Positions 8,629 through 18,287 of a DNA stretch of 64,000 nucleotides are shown piece after piece. The position numbers and the translations under genes are program-made. The DNA lies in contig JBEKTD010000013.1 of the NCBI GenBank assembly GCA_049516395.1, positions 4,112 to 68,111 on the forward strand, given 5' to 3'. Each line of letters begins with the position of its first letter. Within the stretch, counting starts at the first letter, position 1. This stretch comes from Fen-1362 sp049516395. GTDB lineage: Bacteria; Planctomycetota; Phycisphaerae; Sedimentisphaerales; Anaerobacaceae. The notes beneath the pieces are model-generated. The model did no database searches, was not told the DNA's origin, and was given only the letters and a program-made list of their open reading frames with translations.

Positions 8629-11082
8629 TTACCCTAATCGAATTTCGACATCTACAACGCAGCCCGCCTTAAATACGCCGACGACGTTGCCGGCAGTTTC
8701 TTTGCCGTTGACTAACATTTTCTTTACGCCTCGCATTGCGCCGTCGGGATTCAATACCTTTATCTTATATGTCGCCCCTCTGAACTTGCGAGTAACAGTA
8801 AATTTTTTCCAGTCAGGCGGAATACAGGGGTCAATCCTAAGCCCGTCGTGCTCCGCCCTGACGCCAAGGATATATTGCGCCAGCGCCGTAAAGCTCCAGG
8901 AAGCGGTTCCGGTAAGCCAGGAGTTCTTTCCTTCGCCCGGCAAGGGGCTGTCGTGGCCTGATATTGTTTGTGCGAAGCAATACGGCTCGCACTTATAAAC
9001 GTCGGCGTTGTCTTCCTTGGTGCTTGGGCAAATTCGCGTATAAAGCTCCCATGCCTTGTCCCCCCTGCCGACGATTGTCTCGCCGATGATGACCCAGGTA
9101 TTGTTGTGGCAGAAAATGCTGGCATTTTCCTTGTAGCCGGGCGGATAAGAGGTAATCTCGCCGAGCCGGTCCTGATAATATGTAAAGGCGGGCTGATTAA
9201 GGACCATACCATTAGCATCCGCGAGATATTGCCAGGCGCTGTCGAGTGCCACGAGGGCCTTGCCGTCATCAAGCCCGATGTGGGCCATAACGCCCCAGCC
9301 CTGCGTCTCGATGAAAATTTTTCCTTCATCGCAAACTTTAGAACCAATGGGCTTTTCGAAATGGTCATAAGCGCGTATAAACCATTTGCCGTCCCAGCCG
9401 TGCTTGAGAATAACTTTTCGCATATCATCCGCCTGGCGGACATATTCAGCAATCTTATCTTTTTGGCCAAGATGCTCAAGCAGACCCATCAACTCTTTTG
9501 CAGCATAAACGAACAGTTGAGCGACCATAACGGATTCGGCCTTGCCGCCCTCGATATCGCCTGAGGTTTGGAAGCTCTCGCCGGGGTTGTTGCTGAAGCA
9601 ATTGAGATTGAGGCAGTCGTTCCAGTCGGCGTGCTGAATAAGGGGCAACCCATGAGGGCCGCGGAGGTCCAGAACGTGTTTCATTGAAAGATGCAGGTGG
9701 TCCATCATCGTCGTATTTTTTTCGCTGCCGGGGACATCCTGATAGCCGGAGGGAGCATCAAGAATTGTCCAGTCGCTGGTTTCTTTGATATACGCGGAAG
9801 TCGAGACAATCAGCCAAAGCGGGTCGTCGCTGAAGCCGGTGCCGACCGCATCGTTGCCCTTCTTGGTCAAGGGCTGATACTGGTGATAGCATGAGCCGTC
9901 GTGATTCTGCGTGGAGGCCAAATCGATTATTCGCTGGCGGGCGCGTTGGGGGACGATATGAACGAAACCGAGTATGTCCTGGTTCGAATCGCGGAAACCA
10001 AGCCCCCTGCTGACGCCCGTCTCAAACGAGCTGGCCGCCCGGGAAAGATTGAATGTTACCATACACTGATACTGGTTCCAGATATTGGCCATTCGCTCGA
10101 CGTGCTCGTTGTCGATTTTAACCTGATAGCCGGAAAGCGCATCCGCCCAGAAATTTTTGAGTTTCTTCAACTGGGCATCGACCTGGCTTGAGGTTTTTAA
10201 CCCTGCGATTGTTTCGTAGAATCTCTTTTTATTTATGACGCCAGGCGACACAAATTTTTCCTGCTGTGGGTTTTCGACGTAGCCTAGGACAAAATGCAGA
10301 CGTTTGGTCTGGCCGGGTTTGAGGGTCAATTTAACCTGGTGCGAGCCGACCGGCTGCCAACTGTGCGCTACGCTGTTGGTCGCCTGACGACGCTTTACGA
10401 CATCAGGACAGCCATAGTCATTGAGCCGACCAAGAAAGGTATCCCGCATTGTATCAAAACCGGCAATTTTCTCACTGCACCAGAAACCGACAAAATGATT
10501 GCGGCGTTCGCGGTATTCGGTCTTGTGAAATATGGCGCTGCCTTCGATTTCCATTTCGGCGATGTTCCAGTTTCGCTGAAAATTGGTGGAGTCATCAACG
10601 GCATTATAAAGGCAAAATTCCGCATAGCTGAACAGGTCAATATCTTTCGATTTACGGCTTTCGTTAGCTACCGCAACCGACCAGATTTCAGCATTGGTAT
10701 CGATTGGGACGAAATACGTCGTCGAGACCCTAAGGCCATCCAATGCTCCCTCAATAACCGTATAGCCGAGTCCGTGCCGGCATTTGTAATCGTCGAGCTT
10801 TGTCTTTACGGGCTTGAAGCCGGGATTCCAGGTTTTCTTGCCGTCGCAGATGTAGATGTATCTGCCGGGGTTATCCTTGGGTATCGCGTTATAGTGATAT
10901 CGAAGCAGGCGACGCAGGCACGCGTCACGATAAAAGCTGTAACCGCCCGCGGTATTGGATATGATGCCGAGGTAATCCTGGCAGCCGAGGTAATTTATCC
11001 ACGGCGTGGGGGTATCGGGCCTGGTAATGACAAACTCCCTGGCTTTGTTATCGAAGTAACCGTAACGCTTGTTTTCCAGCAT
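8629..11082 (-). CDS. GH94 cellobiose/oligosaccharide phosphorylase
   Basis: 817 residues, the usual size for cytosolic GH94 cellobiose phosphorylases. The N-terminal beta-sandwich has the family start (RYGYFDNKAREFVITRPDTP is close to known enzymes). The (alpha/alpha)6 barrel contains HADWNDCLNL (about 490-499), whose Asp is the general acid, and the QGWGVMAHIG block. The HNNTW and TGTASW motifs near the C-terminus line the phosphate site. It splits cellobiose with phosphate to glucose-1-phosphate and glucose, saving ATP. No signal peptide is seen, so an importer must supply the disaccharide. It heads the minus-strand run with fhs and folD. Laminaribiose or chitobiose specificity cannot be excluded by eye. 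Confidence 0.93.
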   Translation of the reverse strand: MLENKRYGYFDNKAREFVITRPDTPTPWINYLGCQDYLGIISNTAGGYSFYRDACLRRLLRYHYNAIPKDNPGRYIYICDGKKTWNPGFKPVKTKLDDYKCRHGLGYTVIEGALDGLRVSTTYFVPIDTNAEIWSVAVANESRKSKDIDLFSYAEFCLYNAVDDSTNFQRNWNIAEMEIEGSAIFHKTEYRERRNHFVGFWCSEKIAGFDTMRDTFLGRLNDYGCPDVVKRRQATNSVAHSWQPVGSHQVKLTLKPGQTKRLHFVLGYVENPQQEKFVSPGVINKKRFYETIAGLKTSSQVDAQLKKLKNFWADALSGYQVKIDNEHVERMANIWNQYQCMVTFNLSRAASSFETGVSRGLGFRDSNQDILGFVHIVPQRARQRIIDLASTQNHDGSCYHQYQPLTKKGNDAVGTGFSDDPLWLIVSTSAYIKETSDWTILDAPSGYQDVPGSEKNTTMMDHLHLSMKHVLDLRGPHGLPLIQHADWNDCLNLNCFSNNPGESFQTSGDIEGGKAESVMVAQLFVYAAKELMGLLEHLGQKDKIAEYVRQADDMRKVILKHGWDGKWFIRAYDHFEKPIGSKVCDEGKIFIETQGWGVMAHIGLDDGKALVALDSAWQYLADANGMVLNQPAFTYYQDRLGEITSYPPGYKENASIFCHNNTWVIIGETIVGRGDKAWELYTRICPSTKEDNADVYKCEPYCFAQTISGHDSPLPGEGKNSWLTGTASWSFTALAQYILGVRAEHDGLRIDPCIPPDWKKFTVTRKFRGATYKIKVLNPDGAMRGVKKMLVNGKETAGNVVGVFKAGCVVDVEIRLG

Positions 11083-11234
11083 AGCTGATTCCTCTGAATC
11101 TTAAAATAAGACATTAAAACACATACTCGGTAACCGCCTTTTAAGCCCATTACTATACCCCCCCTGCCTGTGAAAATCAACCCGGCGGAAACGACCGGCT
11201 TATCCCCAGTTTAAGAAACGCCTTTTCATAGATT

Positions 11235-13625
11235 TTACAAAGTAATCGTTTGCGGGCCGGATTTAAGGTCGGCTGACTTTCCATTCCAGAAAAATTTCCC
11301 AGTCAGACCCGGGGGCAAAGTTATGCTACCTTTGATGCCGGTTTTCCCATCGCGTTCGAGGTGAACAGTAATCTGGCCGAGAGGATGCGGCATTTTGCCT
11401 TCGACCCATGTTAAAGAACCAAGGTGTGGTTCGATTCTGACAGATTTAAAACCAGGTTCAGCCGGTTCGATGCCGCAGACGGTCGCGAGTAAATCATAAT
11501 TAGGGCTTGCGCTCCAGGCGTGGCAGTCGGAACGGGTTGGTTCGGGATTTTCCGCGAAAGTAGTAAGGCCGATTTTGAGCATATCGCGCCAGGGCTGGAG
11601 CATTTCAACGTAGCGGTCGCCGAGGCCGACTTTTTTCAATGCCCGGACAAGATAGTAACGGTAATAAAACGTGCACTGGGTAAGGTCTTTTTCGGAAATG
11701 ATTTTTTCCATAAGTGCTTGCTGCTCGTTGGGGTCAACTAAATCGACGAGCACAGCGAGAATATTAGCGTGCTGACTAAAAATGGTTTTATTCGGCGTAT
11801 CGGCCAATAGACCTCGCTTGTCGTCCCAGCAAAGTTTATAGGTGGATTTTTTAAGCGAATCGGCAAGCTGCCTGTAATGGTCCGCGAAATACTTTCTACC
11901 GAGATTATCGTTCAGTTGTGCGGCGTAATTAAGGGCGTAAACATACTGAAGCGTAAGGATTGAGGACTGGCCGAGCTTATCACAAGGGGGCACGCCGCCG
12001 ATTTCTATTCTGCTGTCCCATTTCCATGACCAGTCAACGAAATTCCACCACAGGAGCGGGCCGAGCATTCCGTTTGCGCCGATATATTTTTCGTGCCAGC
12101 TCAGGACGGAGTCGATGCCGGGCAAATATGATTTTACGAACTGGGGGTCGTCGCGGTGCATCCAGTAATCGTGAACCATAGCAACCCAGAACAGCGAATA
12201 AGGCGGGATAATCTGCATAGATGAACATGGGTATCGGCTCTGAGTCAGGCCGTCGGGTATGCGCGAGTCATCAAAAGAGGTAATGGCGTTTCGCATAAGG
12301 CGGTCATCGCCGGAAACGTAAAGCGAAATAAGCGTCTGGATACGGGTGTCGCCGACGTACTGGAGCTGCTCGTAGTAGGGACAGTCGAAATATGTTTCGT
12401 TGGCGCAAAGGCGAGCGGTGCGCCAGCCAGCATCCCAGATATTTTTTATGGATGGGTCGCTGCTGCTGAAAGATGCGTTTTCCTTAAATGGATACGCGGT
12501 GAATCTGCCGTAGAAGTCATTGATTGTTAAGGGGGCGTCTTTGGTTCGTATATCCATCTGGAGATAACGCCATGTCCGAAACCACAACGTGCTGAAGAGA
12601 CGATTGTCGCCGCCATCAGGCAGGAAGGTATCTGTGTAACCATAGATTTTTCTGCCTTCGATTTCGTCGCGGTTGCCTTTTTGCATTCTGGAATCAAAGA
12701 GGGCTTCGCTGTAGGTTAAAACAATTTGCGAGTCCCTGCCTCCGCTGACTGAAAGTTCAGGATAGGCGGTGGTCAGGAAGGTCTGGTCGAAGAGGATTGT
12801 CGCCTTTGTGTTCGGTGGAATCGTCAGTTTATGTTGGCCATCGAAGGAGAAATTGTTGATGTCCATACCCGCCGCTCTTCTTGTTTTTTCGATTCGCTGC
12901 AATTTGTCTTCCATAGACGGGATTGTTCGGGGTACGAGCATCCAGGTATTGTCGGTGGCGACGCCGGGGGGCACGGCTTTATCGAGGAGGCGAACGTTTG
13001 GCCATCCGGCATCGTTGAAATCGGTCTGCTGCCAGCCCCATGGGTATTTATCCGCAACGATTTTTTCGCCCGGACCGACAAAATTGAAGGAACTCAGAGT
13101 GGGGCTAACAGGTGAATAAGCGAGGTCTTGAATAACCTTCCATTTTTGGTCGGTGTTGATAAAGTTGAATTTTGGGTCGTCGGCCTGAAGCACAAAGGCG
13201 GTGCGCAGGGTCATCTGCGCTCCCGGCATAGATTCGCCGAAATTCCAGACGACCGAGGCGATTGTGTTTTTGCCTTTTACGAGATATGGGGCGATATCGA
13301 CTGTTTCAAATCGCCAGTGCATAAAATCGCCCCGTGCGGGGCCGCGACAGACGCTTTGGCCATTGACGAAGAGACAATAGCGGTTGTCCGCCGAGACGTG
13401 AATGATAAATTTTTCGGGCTGTGAATTGAGGTCGAAGGTCCTGCGGAAATGATACACACCGTAGTCCTTCGGCGATGCCGTCGGATGTGAAATCCACGAT
13501 GCCTGCCAGCGTTTCGTTAAGAGGTCGGGATTGATATTCACATTTGAGGATTGAGCGACAGCAGGTTGAATAAATAAAACGCCCGCAAAGAACAAAAGGC
13601 CGATTTCGCGTCTTATCCTTGCCAT
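11235..13625 (-). CDS. GH78 alpha-L-rhamnosidase-like protein, secreted
   Basis: 796 residues with a signal peptide (about 1-24, ending QPAVAQ). The N-terminal beta-sandwich domains bind sugar (WQASWISHP, then FRRTFDLN, typical of family 78). The alpha/alpha barrel carries the DCPYYEQLQYVGDTRIQ block (about 415-432), containing the catalytic acidic residues. The CHAWSASPNYDLL motif near residue 710 precedes the C-terminal beta-domain. The family removes terminal alpha-L-rhamnose from plant or algal polysaccharides. It is separated from the GH94 gene by 152 bp and closely follows the small membrane protein gene (15 bp), so those two may share a transcript. Confidence 0.9.
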   Translation of the reverse strand: MARIRREIGLLFFAGVLFIQPAVAQSSNVNINPDLLTKRWQASWISHPTASPKDYGVYHFRRTFDLNSQPEKFIIHVSADNRYCLFVNGQSVCRGPARGDFMHWRFETVDIAPYLVKGKNTIASVVWNFGESMPGAQMTLRTAFVLQADDPKFNFINTDQKWKVIQDLAYSPVSPTLSSFNFVGPGEKIVADKYPWGWQQTDFNDAGWPNVRLLDKAVPPGVATDNTWMLVPRTIPSMEDKLQRIEKTRRAAGMDINNFSFDGQHKLTIPPNTKATILFDQTFLTTAYPELSVSGGRDSQIVLTYSEALFDSRMQKGNRDEIEGRKIYGYTDTFLPDGGDNRLFSTLWFRTWRYLQMDIRTKDAPLTINDFYGRFTAYPFKENASFSSSDPSIKNIWDAGWRTARLCANETYFDCPYYEQLQYVGDTRIQTLISLYVSGDDRLMRNAITSFDDSRIPDGLTQSRYPCSSMQIIPPYSLFWVAMVHDYWMHRDDPQFVKSYLPGIDSVLSWHEKYIGANGMLGPLLWWNFVDWSWKWDSRIEIGGVPPCDKLGQSSILTLQYVYALNYAAQLNDNLGRKYFADHYRQLADSLKKSTYKLCWDDKRGLLADTPNKTIFSQHANILAVLVDLVDPNEQQALMEKIISEKDLTQCTFYYRYYLVRALKKVGLGDRYVEMLQPWRDMLKIGLTTFAENPEPTRSDCHAWSASPNYDLLATVCGIEPAEPGFKSVRIEPHLGSLTWVEGKMPHPLGQITVHLERDGKTGIKGSITLPPGLTGKFFWNGKSADLKSGPQTITL

Positions 13626-13640
13626 ATCAACTCCTTAGGG

Positions 13641-14120
13641 CTAACCATTTTTTCGTCTTCGCATAAGTTTTTGTAATGAGTACAATCCGAATGTGATCGT
13701 AGCCAGAGAAATGGCATATAAATGAATAAATAAATAGAAAATGGGACGCATAAAAATATTATCAAAATCATTGTCTCGAAGAAATGGATACAAAAAAGCG
13801 ACCAGTAAAATGCCTGTGATTGTAATTAAAATGTATGCTTCAAAAATAATGATGAAACTTAAATAAGCACGCCATCCACCTTTTTTAAACATGGTTCGAG
13901 TTAAATAAATCGCAATTCCACCTGATGCGCCGCCTGTTGCGGAAACAACGACGGCAGTCATAATTCCCTCGGTTTCAGGGCAGCCTATGATTCTCGCAAT
14001 CAAATAACTAAACGCGGGTATGCCACCCATTATTAAACTTCCAAACAAAGCGTGAAACAGCAGACTTTCTCGTGCAAAATTTTTAAGGTTTGTATATAGA
14101 CGCGTCATTTCGATTCCCAT
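13641..14120 (-). CDS. Hypothetical four-helix membrane protein
   Basis: 159 residues, no family recognised. Four hydrophobic segments are visible: about 24-45, 53-74, 83-108 and 124-145, followed by a basic Arg-rich C-terminal tail (QKLMRRRKNG) likely on the cytoplasmic side. A Gly/Ser/Thr-rich turn (SATGGASGG) lies between helices. AAGGA stands 9 bases before the first ATG, supporting that start over the internal Met5. It lies 15 bp upstream of the rhamnosidase gene on the same strand. The gene is more AT-rich than its neighbours, which may mean a recent arrival. No function can be proposed. Confidence 0.7.
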   Translation of the reverse strand: MGIEMTRLYTNLKNFARESLLFHALFGSLIMGGIPAFSYLIARIIGCPETEGIMTAVVVSATGGASGGIAIYLTRTMFKKGGWRAYLSFIIIFEAYILITITGILLVAFLYPFLRDNDFDNIFMRPIFYLFIHLYAISLATITFGLYSLQKLMRRRKNG

Positions 14121-14462
14121 TTCGTAGAATCCTTATAACTCTTGCGGCTTATCTTGCTTTATGATTTTACACATACTTTTCCTGTTTTCAACAGATAATC
14201 GAATTACTTACAAACCAATGTGAAACACAATGCTAATAAATATAGTTCTTCTATTTTATAGGGGATGTGGTATAATGCGGAAAATATGACTCAATCCAGA
14301 CGTGTTGTGAAACATATCGTATGGTGTCATTTCGAGCGAGCCAAAGGCGAGTCAAGGAATCTTTTTGTTAATAGATTTCCCTTCGTGCATCCATTGTGTC
14401 CCGATGAATCGGGATTACGGTCGAAATGACGGACAGGAAACAATATTTTTTAGGATTAACTG
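14121..14462. other. Intergenic region between divergent genes
   Basis: This 342-base stretch separates the minus-strand membrane gene from the plus-strand DEAD-box helicase gene. It is AT-rich near 14150-14280, where both promoters probably lie; no convincing -35/-10 pair could be fixed. The 14326-14430 part is an inverted-repeat element described separately. No small gene was found. Confidence 0.6.
14326..14430. repeat. Inverted-repeat element with GTCATTTCGA termini
   Basis: The element begins GTCATTTCGA and ends TCGAAATGAC, perfect 10-bp inverted termini about 105 bases apart. The interior contains GGCGAGTCAAGGAATC and a palindromic ATCGGGAT part. Elements of this shape are common non-coding dispersed repeats in environmental bacterial genomes and resemble small non-autonomous transposon remnants; this last point is inference. 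Only one copy is in this window. Confidence 0.6.
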
Positions 14463-15692
14463 ATGCCATTTAAGACATTTGGACTGGCGGACCCTTTAGT
14501 GAAGGGTATTCTGGCCACGGGCTACACGGCCCCAACGGAAATTCAGACGAAGGCGATTCCTGCGGCGGTCGCGGGCAAAGACATTATCGGCTGCGCGCAA
14601 ACGGGCACGGGCAAGACGGCAGCGTTTGTTTTACCCATTTTGAACCGGCTAAGCCACGAGCAGGCGGGCAGAAAAAAAGTTGTTCGCGCGCTGATTTTGA
14701 CGCCGACGCGGGAACTGGCGGTGCAAATCGAAAAGGCCATACGCGACTATGGGCGATTCCTGCATTTGCGGACATTGGCGGTGTATGGCGGGGTGAATAT
14801 AAATGGGCAGTTCAGCGCGCTTCGCCAGGGCGTTGATATCGTTGTCGCAACGCCCGGCCGGCTGCTCGACCATATGAACCGGCGAACTATCGACCTGCGG
14901 CAAGTTGAGGTGCTGGTCTTAGATGAGGCCGACCGGATGTTCGATATGGGTTTCATAAGGGACGTGCGGAAAATAATTTCGGCCGTGCCCGCAAATCGCC
15001 AGACAATGCTGTTCTCGGCGACGGTAACGCCTGAAATAAGTAATCTTGCAGCGGGTGTGCAGAGGTCGCCTATAATGATTCAGGTCGGCAGACCCCGCAA
15101 CCCAATCGAGACAATCAAACAGCATATTTATATGGTCGAGCGGGACCGGAAAATAGGTCTTCTTTTGCATTTGCTCCAGGATGGCAATATGTCAAGCGTG
15201 CTGATATTTTCTCGCACCAAGCACGGCGCAGACAGGATTAACCGGCAGCTTGAGCGGGCGAACATCGAATCAGTGGCGATACACTCGGGCAGGACACAAA
15301 GCCAGCGACAGCGTGCGCTGGATGGCTTTAAAAACGGGGATTATCGCGTTATGGTGGCGACGGATATCGCGGCACGCGGCATCGACGTTACGGGGATATC
15401 GCACGTCATTAATTTTGACGTGCCCGGCATGCCGGAGGATTATATTCACCGCATTGGCAGGACGGGACGGGCCGAGGCGATGGGCGACGCGATTACCTTT
15501 GTTTCAAGTGAGGAGCATAAGCAGCTTCGACAGATTGAAAGGTTCATCGGGAAGGATATCACTCCCATTGAATGTCCCGGCTTTACCTATGTTCACATCA
15601 AAATCGAGGCGCCGCCGAAAGTGCAGCCGGGTCTGCACAGGGGCAGATTCTCGACTATGAGCAGAAAGCATAAAATACGGCGAAGACGCTAA
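14463..15692 (+). CDS. DEAD-box ATP-dependent RNA helicase, RhlE type
   Basis: 409 residues comprising both RecA-like domains and a short basic tail. Motifs in order: Q motif (YTAPTEIQTKAIP), motif I AQTGTGKT, Ia PTRELAVQI, Ib TPGRLL, motif II DEAD (about 155-158), motif III SAT, motif V ARGIDV and motif VI HRIGRTGRA. The tail (SRKHKIRRRR) is basic and likely binds RNA. RhlE-type helicases unwind short RNA duplexes in rRNA maturation, RNA decay or cold adaptation. The gene stands alone; Asd begins 195 bp later. Confidence 0.95.
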   Translation: MPFKTFGLADPLVKGILATGYTAPTEIQTKAIPAAVAGKDIIGCAQTGTGKTAAFVLPILNRLSHEQAGRKKVVRALILTPTRELAVQIEKAIRDYGRFLHLRTLAVYGGVNINGQFSALRQGVDIVVATPGRLLDHMNRRTIDLRQVEVLVLDEADRMFDMGFIRDVRKIISAVPANRQTMLFSATVTPEISNLAAGVQRSPIMIQVGRPRNPIETIKQHIYMVERDRKIGLLLHLLQDGNMSSVLIFSRTKHGADRINRQLERANIESVAIHSGRTQSQRQRALDGFKNGDYRVMVATDIAARGIDVTGISHVINFDVPGMPEDYIHRIGRTGRAEAMGDAITFVSSEEHKQLRQIERFIGKDITPIECPGFTYVHIKIEAPPKVQPGLHRGRFSTMSRKHKIRRRR

Positions 15693-15710
15693 ATTTGCCG
15701 TTGTAATAAA

Positions 15711-15744
15711 CCCCGCCATTTGGGCTTCGGCGGGAGTGGCGGGG
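15711..15744. repeat. GC-rich hairpin after the helicase gene
   Basis: CCCCGCCA and TGGCGGGG form an 8-bp perfect stem around an 18-base loop, 18 bases after the helicase stop. No T-run follows, so a classical terminator is doubtful. The stem core (GGCGGGG) is shared with the two GGCGGGGT-type inverted repeats near 25.6 and 26.4 kb, so it may be a related dispersed repeat. Confidence 0.55.
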
Positions 15745-15887
15745 CTGAATACGGCGGAAATCCGAAGCCAAAATCTCTTGCTTTTTGCTTATAACGTTAT
15801 TAGAATGCGGAATTCGTCTGGACTTGATGAAATGGCGGGGCAGCTATACTCGGCTGCCTTTTTTGTGATAATTTAAGGAGTATTCGT

Positions 15888-16889
15888 ATGGGTTGTAATG
15901 TAGCAATAGCAGGCGTGACCGGCGCGGTCGGACAGGAATTTTTGAGTATTATCGAAGAAAGGGATTTTCCCTTTGATTCTATAAAGATGCTGGCCAGTTC
16001 CAGGTCCGCGGGCAAGACAATCCAGTTCAAGGGTAAGGAATACATCGTCGAGCAGATGACAGACAAGAGTTTCGACCGGGTCGATATAGCGTTATTCAGC
16101 GCGGGAGCCGACAGAAGCAAGACCTTCGCGCCGGCGGCGGTAAAGGCAGGCGCGGTGGTGGTTGACAACTCGTCTGCGTTCAGGATGGTTCCTGATGTTC
16201 CTCTGGTTATCCCGGAGATTAACCCGCAGAAAATCAAGGAGCATAAGGGCATTATCGCTAATCCGAACTGCTCGACGATTATCGGCATCGTTCCGATATG
16301 GCCTTTGCACAAGGCGAACCCGGTGAAACGTATGGTCGTCAGCACCTACCAGGCGGCGAGCGGCGCGGGACAGGCAGCGATGCTGGAGCTTGAGCAGCAG
16401 TCACGCGAAATACTGGCGGGCCAAAAACCGACGATTAAAGTGTTGCCTTATCAGCTTGCGTTCAATGTGTTCAGTCACAATTCTGCGCTGGACTCTACCG
16501 GCTATAATCAGGAAGAAGTCAAAATGGTCAACGAGACCAGGAAGATATTCGATTGCCAGGATATCGCCGTTACCGCGACTTGTATTCGCGTCGCGGTTTT
16601 CAGGGCGCACAGCGAGAGCATCAACCTTGAGTTCACCGACCCGATTACGCCCGATGAGGTCAGGGACATTCTTAAGGATGCGCCGGGCGTATCGCTTCTC
16701 GATGACCGTGAGCATAATCGCTTCCCGATGCCGATTGACGCGACCGGCAAGGACGATGTCTTCGTCGGCAGAATCAGGCAGGATTTCTCGATACCGGAAA
16801 ATCGCGGCATAAATATCTGGGTCGCGGGCGACCAGCTCCGCAAAGGCGCGGCGCTCAATGCGATTCAAATCGCTGAAAAATTGCTGTAA
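15888..16889 (+). CDS. asd: Aspartate-semialdehyde dehydrogenase
   Basis: 333 residues, full length. It reduces aspartyl phosphate to aspartate semialdehyde with NADPH, the branch point to lysine/diaminopimelate, threonine and methionine. The nucleotide-binding start VAIAGVTGAVGQEF, the active-site Cys motif NPNCSTI (about 128-134) and the catalytic His region near HSE are all present. It is preceded by AAGGAG and followed by a strong terminator at 16906-16935, so it is probably monocistronic. Homoserine made from its product is the substrate of the MetX domain encoded at 53.6 kb. Confidence 0.96.
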   Translation: MGCNVAIAGVTGAVGQEFLSIIEERDFPFDSIKMLASSRSAGKTIQFKGKEYIVEQMTDKSFDRVDIALFSAGADRSKTFAPAAVKAGAVVVDNSSAFRMVPDVPLVIPEINPQKIKEHKGIIANPNCSTIIGIVPIWPLHKANPVKRMVVSTYQAASGAGQAAMLELEQQSREILAGQKPTIKVLPYQLAFNVFSHNSALDSTGYNQEEVKMVNETRKIFDCQDIAVTATCIRVAVFRAHSESINLEFTDPITPDEVRDILKDAPGVSLLDDREHNRFPMPIDATGKDDVFVGRIRQDFSIPENRGINIWVAGDQLRKGAALNAIQIAEKLL

Positions 16890-16905
16890 TCAGGAGATTT
16901 CATGA

Positions 16906-16935
16906 AAGCCCCTGGGTAATACCGGGGGCTTTTTT
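16906..16935 (+). terminator. Rho-independent terminator of asd
   Basis: AAGCCCCTGGG pairs with ACCGGGGGCTT around a short loop (with one G mismatch/bulge), directly followed by a T-run. It lies 16 bases after the asd stop. Its end is only about 10 bases before the truA ATG, so truA must be served by its own promoter inside this hairpin region, by read-through, or by a different start. Confidence 0.85.
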
Positions 16936-16944
16936 ATTCCTACT

Positions 16945-17730
16945 ATGGCACTGCGTAACGTAAAACTAACGATATCATACGATGGCACGAGCTACCATGG
17001 CTGGCAAATACAGCCCGGCAAAAAAACCATACAGGCGGAGCTTGCCAACGCGGTTAGCGAATTGTTGGGCTGGCGGACAAGGATAACAGCAGCATCGAGA
17101 ACCGACGCGGGCGTAAGCGCAAAAGGCCAGGTCGCGTTAATTCAAATCGATTCGCCTATCCCCACAAAGAACCTCGCCAAAGCAATCACCGACCGTTTGC
17201 CCCCGGATATTGCCGTAGTTGAGGCGGTTGATATCCCTATGGGCTTCAACGTCATAGGCGACCCGAAGCGTAAACTCTACCGTTATTCCATTTTCACAGG
17301 CCAGGCGAGGCCAGTTTTCGAAATTCATCACTGCTGGCACCTTGCTAACGCAAAGCTCGACGTTATCCTTATGAACCAGGCAGCCCAGTTGCTTATGGGC
17401 AAGCAGGATTTCAAGTCATTCGCCACGGCGGACGACCACCGCACCGATTCAATCCGCACGATTTTCCGCTGCGAGGTTTATTCATCGAAGTTTCCGCCCC
17501 AGGACCCGAGCAATAAACCAATGATGGGCGATGACTGGGTATTTATCGATGTCGAAGGCGACCGTTTCCTTTATAATATGGTAAGGAATATGGTCGGGAC
17601 GCTCGTGGAAGTCGGCGTGGGCAGGATGAAGCCGGAGAAGATGATTGAAATCATCGAGGCAAAAAACCGCCAGGCCGCAGGCCCCATCGCCCAGCCCGAA
17701 GGACTTTGTTTAATGTGGATTAAGTATTGA
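16945..17730 (+). CDS. truA: tRNA pseudouridine(38-40) synthase
   Basis: 261 residues, usual length for TruA. It converts U38-U40 of the anticodon arm to pseudouridine. The start KLTISYDGTSYHGWQIQPG is canonical, and the catalytic Asp is in SRTDAGVSA (about 51-59). The C-terminal half has FLYNMVRNMVGT, also characteristic. The ATG lies immediately after the T-run of the asd terminator with no evident Shine-Dalgarno sequence, suggesting weak or leaderless-like translation. The next gene starts within 8 bases of its stop. Confidence 0.95.
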   Translation: MALRNVKLTISYDGTSYHGWQIQPGKKTIQAELANAVSELLGWRTRITAASRTDAGVSAKGQVALIQIDSPIPTKNLAKAITDRLPPDIAVVEAVDIPMGFNVIGDPKRKLYRYSIFTGQARPVFEIHHCWHLANAKLDVILMNQAAQLLMGKQDFKSFATADDHRTDSIRTIFRCEVYSSKFPPQDPSNKPMMGDDWVFIDVEGDRFLYNMVRNMVGTLVEVGVGRMKPEKMIEIIEAKNRQAAGPIAQPEGLCLMWIKY

Positions 17731-17738
17731 CACCCAAA

Positions 17739-18278
17739 ATGAAAAAGAAAGCACTGAACAAAACCCGTCAAAAAACCGCCCGAGAATTTAAACACTTCTC
17801 GCACAGAGACCTTCAAAAGCTTGTGCGTTCACCTCGCCCTGACAATCGCTTATTCGCAATATTGCTAATTAGAAAACAAATCGAAGAGGGAATCGATCCT
17901 TTATCTTATTACTCCTTGGCCAAATCCCTTGTCTCAGATTCCAACAACGACTGCCGATGGCAATCTTTGGTTGTTATATCAGAACTCGTAGAGATGCAAC
18001 CGGATTTGGTCTGGGATGTAGTCTCCAAATATGGCAATTCAAACGATGCAGATATGCGAATGGCGATAGCGTGTGTATTGCTCGAACATCTTATTGAATA
18101 TGATTTCGATACTTACTTCACCAAAGTTCGTGAATTGATACATAAGGGCCGTTATAAATTTATTGATACGCTCGAATCTTGCGGCTTTTTTGAAATTTCC
18201 AAGGTCCATCGCAAAAGAGTCCAATCGTTTTTAACAAAGGCAAAACGGGGCTTAAGTAGATCGCAATGGAGCGGTTAG
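17739..18278 (+). CDS. HEAT-repeat-like helical protein, function unknown
   Basis: 179 residues from the ATG at 17739, 8 bases after the truA stop; a TTG overlapping the truA stop is an alternative start. The protein has a basic N-terminus (PKMKKKALNKTRQKTAREF) followed by amphipathic helix pairs (RLFAILLIRKQIEEG, RWQSLVVISELVEMQPDLV, MRMAIACVLLEHLIEYDF), the spacing expected of HEAT/ARM-like repeats. DNA alkylation repair and phycobilisome lyase families share such repeats, but no specific signature is seen. It probably shares the truA transcript. The protein partner is unknown. Confidence 0.65.
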   Translation: MKKKALNKTRQKTAREFKHFSHRDLQKLVRSPRPDNRLFAILLIRKQIEEGIDPLSYYSLAKSLVSDSNNDCRWQSLVVISELVEMQPDLVWDVVSKYGNSNDADMRMAIACVLLEHLIEYDFDTYFTKVRELIHKGRYKFIDTLESCGFFEISKVHRKRVQSFLTKAKRGLSRSQWSG

Positions 18279-18287
18279 TATTTTAAA

